Positions 36,846-50,429 are shown, counted from the first letter of the stretch. The stretch: 64,000 bases of DNA from Callaeas wilsoni (GCA_013398955.1 VWPU01009590.1:4822-68821), one strand, 5' to 3'. Notes: a model not told the origin generated them from the sequence alone. Numbers and translations are program-made.

Positions 36846-39800
36846 TTCTATAAGGTCTGTGATATCTCCTCTTACTTTTCTTTTGGGTTTTCTTGTTGCT
36901 TTTTTTTTAATATCCGTGCCTTTGCTCCATTTAGAATACAGTATCCTTAGGACAGACATGAGGTTACTTTATTTGTCTACTGTGGAGTCATATTGGTTAC
37001 AAATAACACTTTTTAAATGTAGGAACAGAAGCTCGTTTTACTAAAGTAAAATGTTCATAAATAGGCAGGAACTTTCCAGTCAAGGATAACACAATTTCAG
37101 TTACTTGCCCATTCTGGTAAACATATTAAAATCCTGTGATTAAACTCAGAGGCAAGGGTAATTTTTAATTCTATGTATTGAAAAATCTCTTTTTCTGCAC
37201 ACAGTTTATGCCTCTGACAGGTAATTGTAATTTAGGAAGTTAAGCAAAACTCTGTATATCATTCATTCTGCCGAAAGTATTCTGGTACATCTTTGTTCTT
37301 TTGATCTGAAAGCCTTGACTCAATCCTGGGAAGTCTATAGTGTGCTACTGGGTTGGAAGCATAGTGCAGACTCTCATTTGCTTTCACGACAAACTTGTAT
37401 GTCTTGCTTGAGCTTTAATAGAAACACCTATAAGTATACTGCACAGCACAGTATCAAACTTACAATTCGGAGTCATGCAGTAAAGTCATAATAAAGTGAT
37501 TGGTTGTGACAGTTTTTGTGGTTCCTTTCCCTACAATGAAGCTCACACTCAAAGTATCTTCTATTATTTCAGCTTGGGTTACCACTTCTTGAGTTTATGC
37601 TGGCCTTACAATAATATTCACAATTTTTTTCACCACTATTTTCAGGTAATTTCTCAACTATTTCATACCTCCTTTTTGTTCTTATATGTCTTTTTATATC
37701 CAAGGCACGAGCAGGCTCAGACTCACCAAGTGTGGTTTTTTTGCTTCTAATTTGGATGAGAATGTGTCCATCAGTGAAGAAACAGAATAGTATGAATTAA
37801 ATCAGATAATGTTGTTTTTGTGCAGATGGAACCAAGAGGTATCAAAATGACTGATATTTGGAAAAACATCTTTAGTGATACTGTTCTCCTATGGCTCAGA
37901 TGTCAATTCAGAGACACCACTTCCTTCTCTAAATACACGTAATAAAAGTCCAACAAAAACCAGTTTGATCCTCCCACAGATAGACACCATGACAAAAGAA
38001 TGGCCATATGATAGTGGTCCTTGACCACTAAAATAAAATTTCCATTTTATTCCCTGATAAACATACATCCAAAAATGTATCTTCTTTTCTGTATGAGTGA
38101 TTCCAGTTGCACTTGATTCATGTAGAAAACTGACAGCTTGTAAGACAGGCAACACCAGAACTCTCATTGTCCATGAGCTAATAATTTAGTTCTCTGGAGT
38201 ATAACCATGATTAAGATGAAAAACCGCAGATTAATAGATTTCTGAAAATGAAGTGTTGGCTATTTGAAAGTATGACCAATTTTCATCCCCATCTCCTCTG
38301 ACATAAAAAGGTGATGATAAAGTAGACAAAAAGTTTGAACATTGGGGTTTCATGGGGTTTTCTTTTAAAAGAAAAATACTGTTCTCACCCTGGCAGGACA
38401 ATTAATTTAATATTTTTTCTCATATAATTTTAAAATATGGGAAACATTTCATTTTAGTTAAACTAGCCATTCAAACCAAGAATTAATAACATTTTCATAG
38501 GAATAAGTTATCTTTGTCAATGTATTTTTATTTCTATTACAGTTTGGACTACAGGTAGCTGAATATGAAAGATGACCATGAGATTATAATTTTTTTTTTA
38601 AGTTTCTGTATTAAAATATCGTAGAAATAGCTGGAATGTGAAAAAATATCAACACAAAACACAGTGTGATACAATGCTCAAGAAAGTGTTATTTATTCCA
38701 AGCCAGAAAGTGATACACCATGATGAAGAGACTGAATTATGCAGTAATGTGACAGGGCCAAAAGACTAAGAGTGTTGGAACACTATTTTGAGGATGATTT
38801 TGGAGAGAAAACAATCTGGTCTGAAGTGCGAAGAAAAATGCTTTATGTTATTGATTCCTTATTTTTTCAAGAAATGGGATTTAAAATTTTTTTTGCTTAT
38901 TTTGTTTTGTTTTTTCAAATCACCTTTGGGGCATATTCAGAATTTTTGCCTCTCTCATCACTTCTTCCTCCCAACAAAAATGTACTGTTTTACTTGAAAT
39001 TTTGGGTAGTTATTCAAGTCAAATAGTATTTTCAAGGCACATCCAGACATTGCATGTGATCTGAATAGTGCTGTTAAGAGCAAAGGTTCTGAGAGGAGTG
39101 AGCTTAGAGGTCAAGAAACATGAATGTTAATTTACACTAAGAAAGGTCATAGTGAGTTTTCCTACCTCAGGATGACTGAAAAAGTGAGAGGAAAACAGCT
39201 CAATACTTCATCATTTTACAGAGAAGTTTAGTATTCTCTGTGCTTAAGTTCCTGGTCATAAAATTTCTTAAAAAATCCATACCAACACAATAAAAAAACC
39301 AGCACATCTGCAGATAGTAGAGATAATCACAGTTCAGGTGATAAAGAATGTTGTTCCTTTTAATGCTTTTTTCAACATATCTAGTGATAGTTGTGCTACT
39401 GTCGTAGTGCCCATCTCATCATATGTACAAACCTTTGAAGTTTATCTTTCACTACACAAAACTATTTGTTAGTTTAATTGAACATAGTGTCTTTGAATAT
39501 GTTATGCTCCTTCTCAGGTCCTTTGAGGTATGGGGCAGGACCACCATCTGTCAAAAAAGATCTTGAGAACATGATGGTGCATCAGAAAGCTGTGCTCCAT
39601 TTTGCCATTATGAGGCTTTTGTAAAGACAGCCCTCATTTGAAAGTTTTAGAAACTATAAGCAAAAATCCAAACACTTTTGAATTAAGTATCTTTCATTGT
39701 AACAATAAAAACAAAACAAAACACTAAAAAATTAAGAGTATTACTCTGCCTCTGTGACATACCATTCAAGACAAATAATGGTTTTGCCCTGTTGTAAAGC

Positions 39801-40473
39801 TGTATGAAATGTAGTCATGGACTAAATCATGTGTGAAAATCACTCTGTTACCCTGAGGTCAGTTTCAGTTTACAGTGAGCTCTTGCAGTGCTTTCTAGGC
39901 AATGAAGCTGAAATGATAGCAAAGGAGGTTGTTCTCTGCAGGGAGTAGTTTGAGTGGAAAGAGGACTGCTTATTGAGGCAGGAGAAGCAAAAGTCAGTGG
40001 CACTAACCAAATTCTTTCCAGCATGGATTAACTCTCTGAGGAAAAGCTCTTGGTCAAACCAGGAAAATACAAAGATGCTATTAGAAAAAAAAATAAGGAG
40101 AAAAACTTTGTTCTGCGGCTCCATTTCAGAAAGGAGAAGCAAAGGAAAAAAACTTAATCCAATACTCGTCAAATTTTAAGGACTATATAACCTCTGTGTC
40201 CTTGTATTAAAGCATTCTTCTAAATGGACTTGGAAAAAATTATTTTATTTGTCAAAAGAGGATGAGGAAGGTTTCTAAATGAACCTGCCTGGAAGCAGAT
40301 CCTCCTAAGCATTCTGCCTCACCCTAGAAGTACTTTTAGAAAGCATAGAAGTTACTGTATCCACAGCACATGCAGATTCACCAGAATTGTAGCATAGGAG
40401 CAAGACAACCTTACCATGCACATTGCGTTATGCCTTGACAGAGACTGTATTTCTTATAATAGACTAGATTATA

Positions 40474-40488
40474 TTAGATTAGATTAGA
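40474..40488. repeat. (TTAGA)3 short tandem repeat
   Basis: Three exact TTAGA units with related degenerate words just upstream (AGACTAGATTATA). It is not the vertebrate telomere unit TTAGGG. Confidence 0.8.
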
Positions 40489-41921
40489 GCAATTTCTTGC
40501 AATCTTTTGGGTAGAGCCAAATTTCTGACATCAAAGATGAAGTTGTACAACTAAGGGAAAAGCAAAGTCATCCACCACTTTCAACTGGTAGTACCAAATG
40601 GAAACAAACAGACCTCGGAGACAGTCACACACAGAAGCAACCTCTAAAAATTATTAGAAGATAAACTGTTATGGGACATAGAACTTACATCAGAAACACA
40701 AGCACCTGAAATTCCTGTGATACTGACTCGCTCTGACTAAGATTTCATTTAAGCCTAAAAAACCGCTTGTCCCTTTCTTCATGCTGTAAAAAAAAAGGGA
40801 GGCTGATTAGGAAAGCTGATATGAGGTACCAAAATTCTGTTCAGCATATAATTCATGTATGTCATGTAAGTGAACAAACATTTCATAGGAATCTTTTTTT
40901 CCTTGTCAGTTTCTGAGAAATATCATACCCTTAAAACTCCAGCGAAAAGGCTTTGGGTTTTGACTGCTTTTTAAATGCAGTTGAGAGGAAATAAATCTAT
41001 TTACTTATAAATAACCCAGCTGAATATTTAAGTTGAAAACAGCTATTCATATGCCATTGATAGATATGATCCATACTAATTTGTCACTCATTGTGGAAAA
41101 TTCTCAATTAGCATTATGAATGTATTGATGAACTAATCAGACTCTCACATATCTTTATGAACTACACCAATATCAACAGTACTTTATTGTTGAATCGTAA
41201 CTCCAACAAAATTCAAGAACCCATAAGAAACAAGAAAGATGTTGCAGTTTTCTTAAAGCTAATTTTAAAACTATTAAGGTGATAATGATGTATTCAAACT
41301 TTACATCTGAACCTGACAAACCATATTGCAAATCAGTTCTGTCTTAAAAAATCCTAGCTACTTGGAAAATGCCAGGGGAAAATGTGTTTTACAGAAAACA
41401 TCCTAAAAATATATTCTTTCAATAATACTGTTGCTATAACTTCTAGAAGTGTGTGGCAATAAATAAGACAATTTCTCTAAATTAGTCACTTGTTTCAGCC
41501 ATAAACATTGACATTATTAAATAGGAACACAGGCTATGCTGATCTATATGGGAACAAAACCATCTTCCAATCTGAAGTCTTCTAAATCTGTCTCCAAATA
41601 TACTCTCTGTTTTCAAACATCAGCAGATTACATTCTGAGATTATATATCAAGTGTTTCTATGCTTCACAAGTCACTGTAACTGCAGAAAAGATAAAAGGT
41701 CATGTTTTACAAAAAGCTTGAAATAACTGTCTTATACTTGTTTCCTACAAAATTTGCTATTCACTTATGCTTATCTAATTGACAAAAAAACCCACAGCAC
41801 ATTTTAATTTTGTCATCCCATTAGCATCAAAAAACGTAATGTGGAAAAGTATTTGACCTTCTAATAGGGTAGAGTTTCACTGAAACTAGAGACAATTCAC
41901 TCACTACAGTTGTTTACAGCT

Positions 41922-42250
41922 TGTCCTAGTTTTGGCTTCTCCAGTAGCTGTTACGGTGCTGTGTTTTGGATTCAGAATGAAAATGATGTTGAAAACACAT
42001 CATTGGGTGTCATCTTGGGTTCTTCTAAGTCATGTTTATCCTAAGTCAAGGACTTTTGTGTGTGTCTGTGGGGATGTGTGTCTCGTGCTCTGTCAGTGAG
42101 AAGGCACAAGAGAAGAATGGAGGGTTCTTAGCTGGGGCGGGTGACCCAAGCTGACCAAAGGGTTGTTTCACACCACGGAACGTCATGTCCCGTATGTAAA
42201 CCGGGGCGAGTTGCCTGGCAAAGGGCCCATCTAAGTGTCAGGCCTACAGC
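41922..42250 (+). mobile_element. Truncated avian endogenous retrovirus LTR, sense
   Basis: The opening TGTCCTAGTTTTGGCT and the following 'gtagctg.tacggtgctgtg', 'gttttggattcagaatga', 'taagtcaaggacttttg' and 'gacccaagctgaccaaagg' match my memory of a very common avian LTR, including the segment before its TATA region (CGTCATG...GTATGTAAAC near 42181-42200). The usual downstream half is not recognisable, so this is a 3'-truncated or strongly diverged copy. TACAGC occurs both just before (41915-41920) and at 42245-42250, a possible 6-bp target duplication. No viral gene follows. Confidence 0.6.
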
Positions 42251-44439
42251 AGAAAACACTGAGCAAACTTAGCCTTTGGGTATGAACCTTTGGGCAAGTC
42301 GTGTAGGTTCAAAAAGTTCCAAGAGGTACTGCAGAAAAAAATTGGCTGTGCCATATTGCCCTGTAGGTACTATATATGGGACAATGTCTCTTGCTTCATT
42401 CAACATCTCCCATTTTGCAAGGTTCCGCTCAAATTTTCCATCTCAGTAATCAGTCCTACAATGCTTCTTGGCTGCCTAGAAGGAAAATTTTCGACCATTT
42501 CTTTCCCAGTTATCTCCAAGACCGTGTGTAGCTGGAAGATGACTTTGATTTTCACATACAAAGCTTTTACAGCAACCACCTCATTTGTTAGAATGAATGA
42601 CTTTTAACCACTTTATCTCAAACAAATATAGACCTGGTTTCCTGTTCTGATGTGTATGAAAGAACAAGATAAGCTGTAGCTTAGGTATCTCCACTTTCTG
42701 ACTGTGTCTTCACATCCTCTAATGCCCCGGATCTTTTAGAATGCACTTAATTAGTTCCGCAACTAATTATTTAGTACTATCATAATTAGCTATTTCATCT
42801 ATATACAATAAAATTAATTTGAATTTATAACAGAACTATCTAGATTGTACTTAAGTTGTCTAATAAATACACAAATGCTTAAAATAATCAGATTAACCAT
42901 TTACATGAATGAGGAAGGCACATTTTGCGCAAAGAAAACATCGTAGTCAATGGATCTATTAATACATTAAACTCTACATCACAATTTACATACTAATGCT
43001 TCTGCATGAGAGTATCAAAAATAATGGAATTTAATGAAGAAGTTAAAGTCAACAAAGTAATTCTGCATTAATAAGTTATTTGCCATAAACTAATATGAGA
43101 TTCAAATACATAGGCCTTCCCATTTCAATAGAGAAAAATAATTTGATATTTCTGATGAGAGAAAGAAACGCAACAAATTGCAAGTTCCAGAAGCAAAGTG
43201 GAACTAGCTAAACAAGGTGGCTCAAAGCCACATTTCCACTTAACTATTTGCCACCACCAGAGAATTAAAGCATAGAAATACAAGAGATTCAGAAAGTAAA
43301 CAAATGAGTACAGAGAGTCTGCAGAGACATAGGAAAAGGCCAAAAACAACACTACACCATGCCGGTTTTCTGTGACCAGGAATGTAGAAAATCAGTGTCA
43401 GAATTTAGATGCAATCTAGTCAGGGGCATGGGACCAAAACAAATGCAGAAGAGTTTAAGGACACCTTTCAGAGACAAGAAAATCTCTCCAAAGTATGGAC
43501 TAATGAAAGCCTGAAGAACTCAATTACCTTACAGCACTGTCCTGGAGAGTGCTCTGGTTGCCTGAAGGCAAAGGAGAAGAGAGGTTCTCAACTGATCTCT
43601 TGCTCTGAGACTTCTAGAGGAAGCCACATGCTTAGATGTTCACCAAAAATCACTTGCTGAAAGGGCAGCATCTTTTACTCTCTCAACAAGCCCTGCTGGA
43701 AGAATAGACCTGATACCAATTGTTTCTCTACCCCAAATAAATCAAGCACAGCACCTCAACAAGAAATGAAGTCATGTAAGTTGATTCAGTCTCCTCTTTA
43801 ATATTCTCAGACTGTCAGGTTGAATGTGGCTCTCTCAAAGTGTTTGAAAGGAATACACAATATTTCTAGAAGTTTGCTGATAGTAAGTGTCACTAAGGCC
43901 CATAGACACAATATTTTGATTTGCAGGGGAAGGACAAACAGAAGATGGTGATCAGAGGCTGTAAAGGGCACTTCTTTTCTTTGGAAAGAAGTGTTGATCA
44001 GCATCAAAAATTAACAGAGTTATGATGGAGAATTAAGCAGGAGAATATTTAGTGAATAAATTGTATCTGTTGCTTCACATCACTGTTGATGAATCTCTAA
44101 TGATGTATTAGAGAAACAAAATTTATTGGGAGCAAAAGTGGACATACATAAAATACATACATTACATATGTATACACACACATATTTCACACGTGTGTGC
44201 ATATACAAGTATATATATCCATATCTATCTAAACACACACAAAATAGGATGAAAAGTATTAGCAAGGACACTAACATGCTATTTCAGGACATTTTGTGGA
44301 AAGTTTTATCTGTTCTAAAAGATTTGATATATTCATAACTTTTAAAGAAAGGCTTTGCATTTAAAGAATAGTACCTAAAACAAAAATAAATTAAAATAAA
44401 ACAAGAATTAAAGGAAATGGTGACTTCATTTGGCTGTAA
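42251..44439. other. Unique sequence, no gene seen
   Basis: About 2.2 kb between an LTR fragment and a CR1 copy. An open frame of 105 codons at 42290-42607 shows no retroviral or other domain and is taken as chance. An imperfect CA/TA-rich patch lies at about 44150-44245. Nothing else is recognised. Confidence 0.55.
44150..44245. repeat. Imperfect (CA)n/(TA)n-rich low-complexity patch
   Basis: Alternating purine-pyrimidine sequence rich in ATACAT, CACACA and TATATA words, without a clean repeat unit. It looks like a decayed dinucleotide microsatellite. Confidence 0.7.
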
Positions 44440-44912
44440 TAAGATTAAGCTATTAGAGAGTGTCCAAAGGAGGGCCACAAGGTTGGTGAAGGGCCTTGAG
44501 GGGAAGCTGTACAAGGAGCAGCTGAGGTCACTTGGTCAGCTCAGCCTGGAGAAGAGGAGACTGAGGGGAGAGCTCACTGCAGTTACAACTTCCTTGTGAG
44601 GGGAAGAGGAGGGGCAGACACTGATCTCTTCTGCCTGGTGACCAGTGACAGGACACAAGGCAATGGCCTGAAGTTGTGTCAGGGGATATTTAAGTTGGAT
44701 ATTAGAAAAAGGTTCTTCACCCAGAGGGTGGCCGGGCACTGGAACAGGGTCCCCAGGGCAGTGGTCACAGCACCAGCCTGACAGAGTTCAAGAGGCGTTT
44801 GATCAATGCTCTTGGGCACATGGTGTGACTCTTGCAGATGGTGCTGTGCAGGACCAGCAGTTGGACTCCATGTGAATTCCTTCCAAATTGGCAGGTTCTG
44901 TGATTCTGTGAC
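44440..44912 (+). mobile_element. CR1 LINE fragment with ORF2 end, sense
   Basis: The longest CR1 copy in the window, about 470 bases. It starts within the ORF2 C-terminal coding part ('gtccaaaggagggccacaag'), passes 'cagcctggagaagaggagac', and ends in the CR1 3' terminus ('ccaaattggcaggttctgtg' and 'attctgtgac'). It is 5'-truncated, as most CR1 copies are. The coding remnant is annotated separately. Confidence 0.96.
44447..44781 (+). pseudogene. CR1 ORF2 C-terminal remnant, frameshifted
   Basis: CR1 ORF2 encodes an endonuclease and reverse transcriptase used for retrotransposition. Only its C-terminal tail is left here. A first frame reads '[12 protein letters not shown]' and '[12 protein letters not shown]' and stops at 44599. 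A second frame, shifted relative to the first, continues with 'SDRTQGNGLKL' and 'IRKRFFTQRVAGHWNRVPRA' up to 44781. The order and spacing match the family, so one indel near 44580-44600 explains the break. The catalytic domains are absent and the copy is dead. Confidence 0.9.
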
Positions 44913-44929
44913 TAACACATCAAGATCTA

Positions 44930-44972
44930 CCTTAGGACAAAATTGTGGACAGTTTTGTCCTTAGGACAAAAT
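44930..44972. repeat. 14-bp direct repeat with internal inverted repeat
   Basis: CCTTAGGACAAAAT occurs at 44930-44943 and again at 44959-44972. Between them TTTTGTCC (44953-44960) pairs with GGACAAAA (44964-44971) to give an 8-bp stem. The cluster starts 17 bases after the CR1 3' end. Confidence 0.85.
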
Positions 44973-45305
44973 AACCACAAGATATAAAAACAGCCTGAAG
45001 TTTAAAATTGAGAAAAATTTGGAAATGCTTAAAAATGAAAAAATAAATTTAATATTTCCACTTTATTTTTATGTACAAGTTCTCTCTTGCAGATATGATG
45101 AAACACTCATTTCTTACAGCCTAATGTCTGACATATAGGACAACTCTTTACTCTTAGTGGGTTTATCCCTATTTGTATTCCTTAACATCCCAAATTTTGG
45201 AAGAATTTTAATAAAATATTTTTTAAAAATTCCTGCTAGATTTTAAAAATATATTAAACATATATTTATCTCTTTTGGTATTTATATTGAACTCCTTTCC
45301 TTCTG

Positions 45306-45338
45306 TTAACCATATGTTAACCAATGCTTAACCATTCA
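45306..45338. repeat. Three 11-bp tandem units (TTAACC...)
   Basis: TTAACCATATG, TTAACCAATGC and TTAACCATTCA follow one another without spacing. The first six bases are constant and the last five vary. It is small and may be chance. Confidence 0.6.
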
Positions 45339-48300
45339 GTAAAGTAGTTTTAAAATCATGACTTTGGAGTACTTTATTCTTGCCTGAAGAATAAAGGCAA
45401 CCTGAACGTTGTTTTTCCTGAACCCTGACCTGTCTTGGCTTGTAGCTCCTACTTAGGGGATTGGTGTATGACTTAACCAGAAAAAATGAAAGACTAAACC
45501 CACTAGTAGCAGTTTATTTATAAAAAGTGCTTTAAGAATACACATGTTCCTTGCTTCCTGGAAGAAATCTAATGGCTTGTCTGACCTTAGCCAAGAAGTT
45601 AGAACAGGTGAACCACTTGATCTTAAGCTCTGTGAAGCTGCATAGCAGTGCATCTAACTTGTAATGTAACAGAGGTTAAAATATTTCTTCTCAATAGCAG
45701 AATTCTGTTTATCTTTCTCACTTAGACAATTAACATACGCACTCACTTAAATAAAACCAGCAATACTGATTCTGCATTGCAAATATTGAAACCCATGTGA
45801 AAAATAATCACAGTTAACAGTGTGATTAGAATCTTACTTAATCAGTTTTATCTGGCTTTGCTGAGAAACATTAACACATTATTTTGTTCTAAATACATTG
45901 CTACATTCTTTATTGTAATAAATGTAAAGTTAAATTATTACTGTTATCCTACACCAAAGCATACAGACACATGCTTTGTGCCCTGAAGGACTAACACGTG
46001 AGACAGAAAAATGTGTAGGTAAAGAACATCAAAAATTGATAAAAGGGCCAGTCAAGCACAGAGAAAGGAATGGAAGTTTCTTTATCTGCCCAAAGTGATG
46101 ACTGCTGGTCATTATTGCTTGTTAATTCTTTGAGAAAATTACTTACTGCCTCTTCAATACATTGCAGACCCACACCCAGAGTGAGGCACAGTCATTTGTG
46201 TACAAGCATGTATCTTTTAGACTCTCATGGGACTTTCCTCTTTCCCTGTTGTAAGCAGAAAAGCAAATGAACCATTCTTATGTCCAGACAGATTAAAAAA
46301 TCTGAAAGTCAGTAGAAGCTAAAAAATCAGTTCATAATTTTTAACCTACTGAATAGAAAATAAACCACTGCACTAGACCATTATAATTTACATACATGAT
46401 ATATATTACACAAGACGTTTTACACTACATGGTATCCTCACAGCAGGGCAAGTGAAAAAATAAACGATTTATGATTAGTATCATAAATCCCTTCTCAATT
46501 GCAATCATGTGTGTATGGCATAAGAATTTGCTTTGCATTGTTAACAAAGGTAAAATAAACCCTTGATGAAATTGGTAATGGCTCAATAATGGTCTGGCCA
46601 CAGACAAAAGGTAACGGATCTGCTCATTCGCCTTTACTCTTACAAAAATAGTTGTCCAAAAATCATAAAGTGTGACGCAAGACACTCCTTTCTCAAGAGA
46701 TAACATAGCAGTGGAATCATCAATCAAACTTAGGGCTTCAAATCACTGTTTTAATACACATTTAGGATAAAACTCTCTTTGGATGGTAACACAAATTAAG
46801 TCAACATTAACAGGTATTTTTACAATTACTGAGCCAGTGCTGTGAATATTGCAGTATAATTAACTAAATACACAACATTGTCAGAATATCAGAGTGATGT
46901 CACTTATGATTGTTGCTTGCATTTTCACTTTTGCTTCAATAGTTCACTCAAACATAAAACTAAATCTTGAAATTTAAAGATACATTTACATTTAGGTTTG
47001 ATGGATTACGCTATTGTAACTTCCATTTTGCTGTTATATAATGACAAAACATTTTTAAAAATTGAAACCAGAAGCCATTTCCATTTTAATGAATTTTTAT
47101 TTGCAATTCATAAAGTAGCACATGAGAGTAAAGGCCTGTGAAAATTTAGCCTCACTTAAATCCTAGACAGAAGTTGGAAAGAAGATACAGAGTAAGTTTT
47201 GCTTGAGAAGGAGAGGGAAAATCAGTTCTCTAAAATTCCACCAAATTCCACATGTTAAAATAAAATTGGTTAAAAGTCAATGTATTGAACATATTATAAT
47301 AATACAGAAATTTTTTAAAGAATGAGTACTGAAAATCTTGAGTACTGACTGAAAAAGAATTACCCATTTGAGACTGCTCTATGGACCTTTCTGTGGAGAC
47401 ACCTCCCTAAACATGGGCTCACCAAGTGGTGGTGGAAACCTCCTCATGGAGGAATTGAACTGAGGTATTTTCCAGGCTGTCACTTGCAACACTGTTGGCC
47501 AGAGCTCAGTCCTCTCAGGAGTGAAAACTCTATTTTATTTTCTGAAATTAAGGAAAAGGTGGGAGTAAACAGAAAATCTTTTAAAGGCACTGGCCGAAAT
47601 CAGTGGTTTACTTCACATCCCTCAAGACTAACACAAAATTCGTAACATCCTCCCCCACTGTCACTAGGCCTCCATAACAGCCCTATGAATCTGCAGAATG
47701 TAGACTGTATAAACATATATTGTTTAGAAAAAAAAAGAGAACACTAAGAAGTTGTAAGTTGGCATGAACTAGTCTTGTTGAAAATATCTGTGCATTATTT
47801 CTGCTATTAAGAAATTTTGCACTGTACCTCAAGATTACTTTCGTGTTATTTATTACAATTTAGAAATCTATAAATCAGAATAAAGGTCTTTTTCCACAGT
47901 GGCACATTTCCAGCATTTACTAAACAAGGAACTATTTTCCACCCATTTTTATATGGTATCATTAAACATAAACAGGATTTGGCAAGATTTCTCACCAAAT
48001 GGTTTCAACCAGTTTTTCAAATTAATGTAACCCTGGAGTTTACATCTCTATTGGTGTACTAATACTTCTAGTGATGGGACAGGGCTATTCTGTATTCCTT
48101 ATGTAAGCAACTCCCAGTGAAGCCACAAAAGCTCTTTCTTTCTAATAGCAGTGGGAAAGAACCAAGTGCAAGAACAAATCCAGATCTAAATTTATATATT
48201 TTACCTCTTACTTGAGTGCAGCAGCACTGGAGGACAAAATGAGTCAGGAGCGCTACATGAAGCTTTGAAAACTTTCTTTTTTTAAGAATGACACAACAAG

Positions 48301-49420
48301 AAATTCAAATTCTACCTAGTTCTATGTCATTTTATGATAAAACCGTATCTTTTTTAGAAGCAGTCATAGCAGTGTTGACAGCAGAATAACACCAGTAAGT
48401 GTGCAGATGTTGCCACTAGAAGCTGAATGATACCGGTGAGCCCTACAGGGCATTTCAGTTACACCGCGAGTAAATCTAAATTGATTGATGCTATTAGTCT
48501 TCTTCCAGCTGTTTGTATGCAGGAAAATGTTTACTTAGAAAATTTCACTAAGCAATATTATTAATGGTCTTGCAAACTGTATGCAATTGCTCCTATCTTT
48601 ATACAGTATATCAAATCTATTAAATACTACTGAAATCATACTAAAGTGAATGCTTTAAGGGAACTCTTCTGAACCTTACAAAGGAAGTGTCTCCTTTATA
48701 TCCTTGCATATGTACAGAATTTCAGTCACTGATATTGCTCTAAAAACATAATATGGCTAGATATATAGTGAACTTGCTTAAGTTACAATTCTTCTCTTTG
48801 TGGATATTAATCATGAATAAACTCTCACATGGGTACATGCTATCTTCCACAGAATAAAAAATGTTTTCTAAAATCTTTGCCATTTTCACCATTATGCTGC
48901 TTTTATATATACATGAGTAACAGAAAGACAGCAATATAATGAAGCAGACCAGAATACTCTAACTTGAAACAGGGACAAAGAAAACAAACATATGGAAGAG
49001 AAAACAAGTTGAAAGTGTGAATCTGATTCCATTCAATGAACTGAAAGGTTATTCTGATATAAAATAACTGTATTAGAGTGCAGGGACATCTATATAACTG
49101 GTCCAAATATCATATTCAGGGAGAAATTCATATCTTAGTCCTTAATTGAATTTTATCTGTAACTAAAAGAAAGTGAAAAAGCCCTTTGTGTTCAGAGGAA
49201 AGGGTCCCTGCTGCTCAGACAAAAATATTTCTCGCAATTTTTTGTGCCTTAAACATTCATTTCCCAGGGCAGCCAGCACAATTAATTCCACCTTTAAAAC
49301 TACATGCAAAATTACTTTTGGTACAACCTGCTTTATGTGACTGACTAGATCTGCATATTTAAAAAAATAGAAAGTGTGTTCAGTTATAATACCAGCTGTT
49401 ATGTGTCCTCTCTGTGCGTG

Positions 49421-49438
49421 CACACACACACACACACA
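49421..49438. repeat. (CA)9 dinucleotide microsatellite
   Basis: Nine exact CA units, preceded by GTGCGTG and followed by GACACG. It is a plain dinucleotide repeat. Confidence 0.95.
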
Positions 49439-50429
49439 GACACGCAAATTACTCAAGTTCAAAAGAGCGAATAAGGCCTGTTTGGCAAAAATCAGCATGA
49501 TGATAAGTAATGGTATTAAATGCACCTTCTCATTAAATACTTACATACAGAACCTTGCAGTAAAATGTAAAGAAATCATATACAGCTGGGAAAACACATA
49601 TGTTTGATATGCTGGAACCTTTGCCACATTTTTATTCTCTGCTTGCAAAGATTTATTTAAAATGTACAGAAATATATCTGCAATATTTTAAAGTTATAAG
49701 AAATCTCTTAAGTATTTAAGAAATACAAACATCCTAGATAATAAATACAACATTTTCAGTTCCCAATGCCATTACCTGAATTAATTTAACAAACACACTT
49801 GGTATCATGAGTATATGCTTGTATTTCACAGGCAAAATGAACTTAAAAACGCAACTTTAGGGTCAGAACATACATTTAAAATTAATTTCATATTTCGTTA
49901 GTCCAGCAGAAAAATTCATCTGAGTTGTAAAAGGCAGACATCCTCCTTTCACTGCCCAATCTTCCCTCCTATTTGAATTATTTAGAAAAGTCACTTCCTA
50001 AGACAAATGAGCTCAGATTACAATTTCTTCACAATTTTAGCTGTCTGGAGGAATGCATACAGTCTTTCCTTCACAGCAAGTTTTCAACCAGTATCTTGGT
50101 TGTCATAGATCCATGTTGCATGGATTCAAGCATTGAATTTCATTGCCATGACAAAATTCTTCGCTTTGACCCAGACTCCAGTTTGATTCAAGAATACAGA
50201 CAGAAAGTTAACACTGAGCAACACAGCCTACCTTCAAAGCACTGTTAGTGCTTATCTTCAAAGCCGTTAGTGAAGGTGACAGCATAGATCCTTCTGTAAT
50301 ATTTTAAAAAATTAAAAAGTTCCATAACTTCTAAAATCTTCAATACAATCACCCAGACACTGTTCTCAGTTTTGGACTCCTCAGTACAGAAGGAAATGGC
50401 AAAAAACCAGAGTGATCTTAGAAGAAAGC

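Larger units (their letters stand above)
34166..41920. other. AT-rich unique sequence, no gene seen
   Basis: About 7.8 kb of very AT-rich sequence with no identifiable transposon and only short chance open frames. Small simple repeats occur at 36826-36845 and 40474-40488. No promoter, RNA gene or exon can be supported here. Confidence 0.55.
44913..50429. other. AT-rich unique sequence, no gene seen
   Basis: About 5.5 kb, mostly unique and AT-rich. It holds a 14-bp direct repeat next to the CR1 end (44930-44972), three 11-bp units at 45306-45338 and a (CA)9 repeat at 49421-49438. A moderately GC-richer segment at about 47390-47700 has no recognisable family. Open frames are short and overlap on both strands. 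Confidence 0.55.

Noticed and set aside
40474..40488. TTAGA repeat as an interstitial telomere remnant
   Set aside because: The unit is TTAGA, not TTAGGG, and there are only three copies.
42290..42607. 105-codon open frame next to the truncated LTR, considered as a viral gene remnant
   Set aside because: No retroviral motif such as a zinc knuckle, protease DTG or reverse transcriptase YXDD is visible, and composition matches the unique flanks.
49973..50248. 91-codon open frame on the plus strand with mixed composition
   Set aside because: It has no recognisable motif, no splice signals in phase and no relation to the neighbouring CR1 pieces. It was kept below the level of the 14.6 kb frame.
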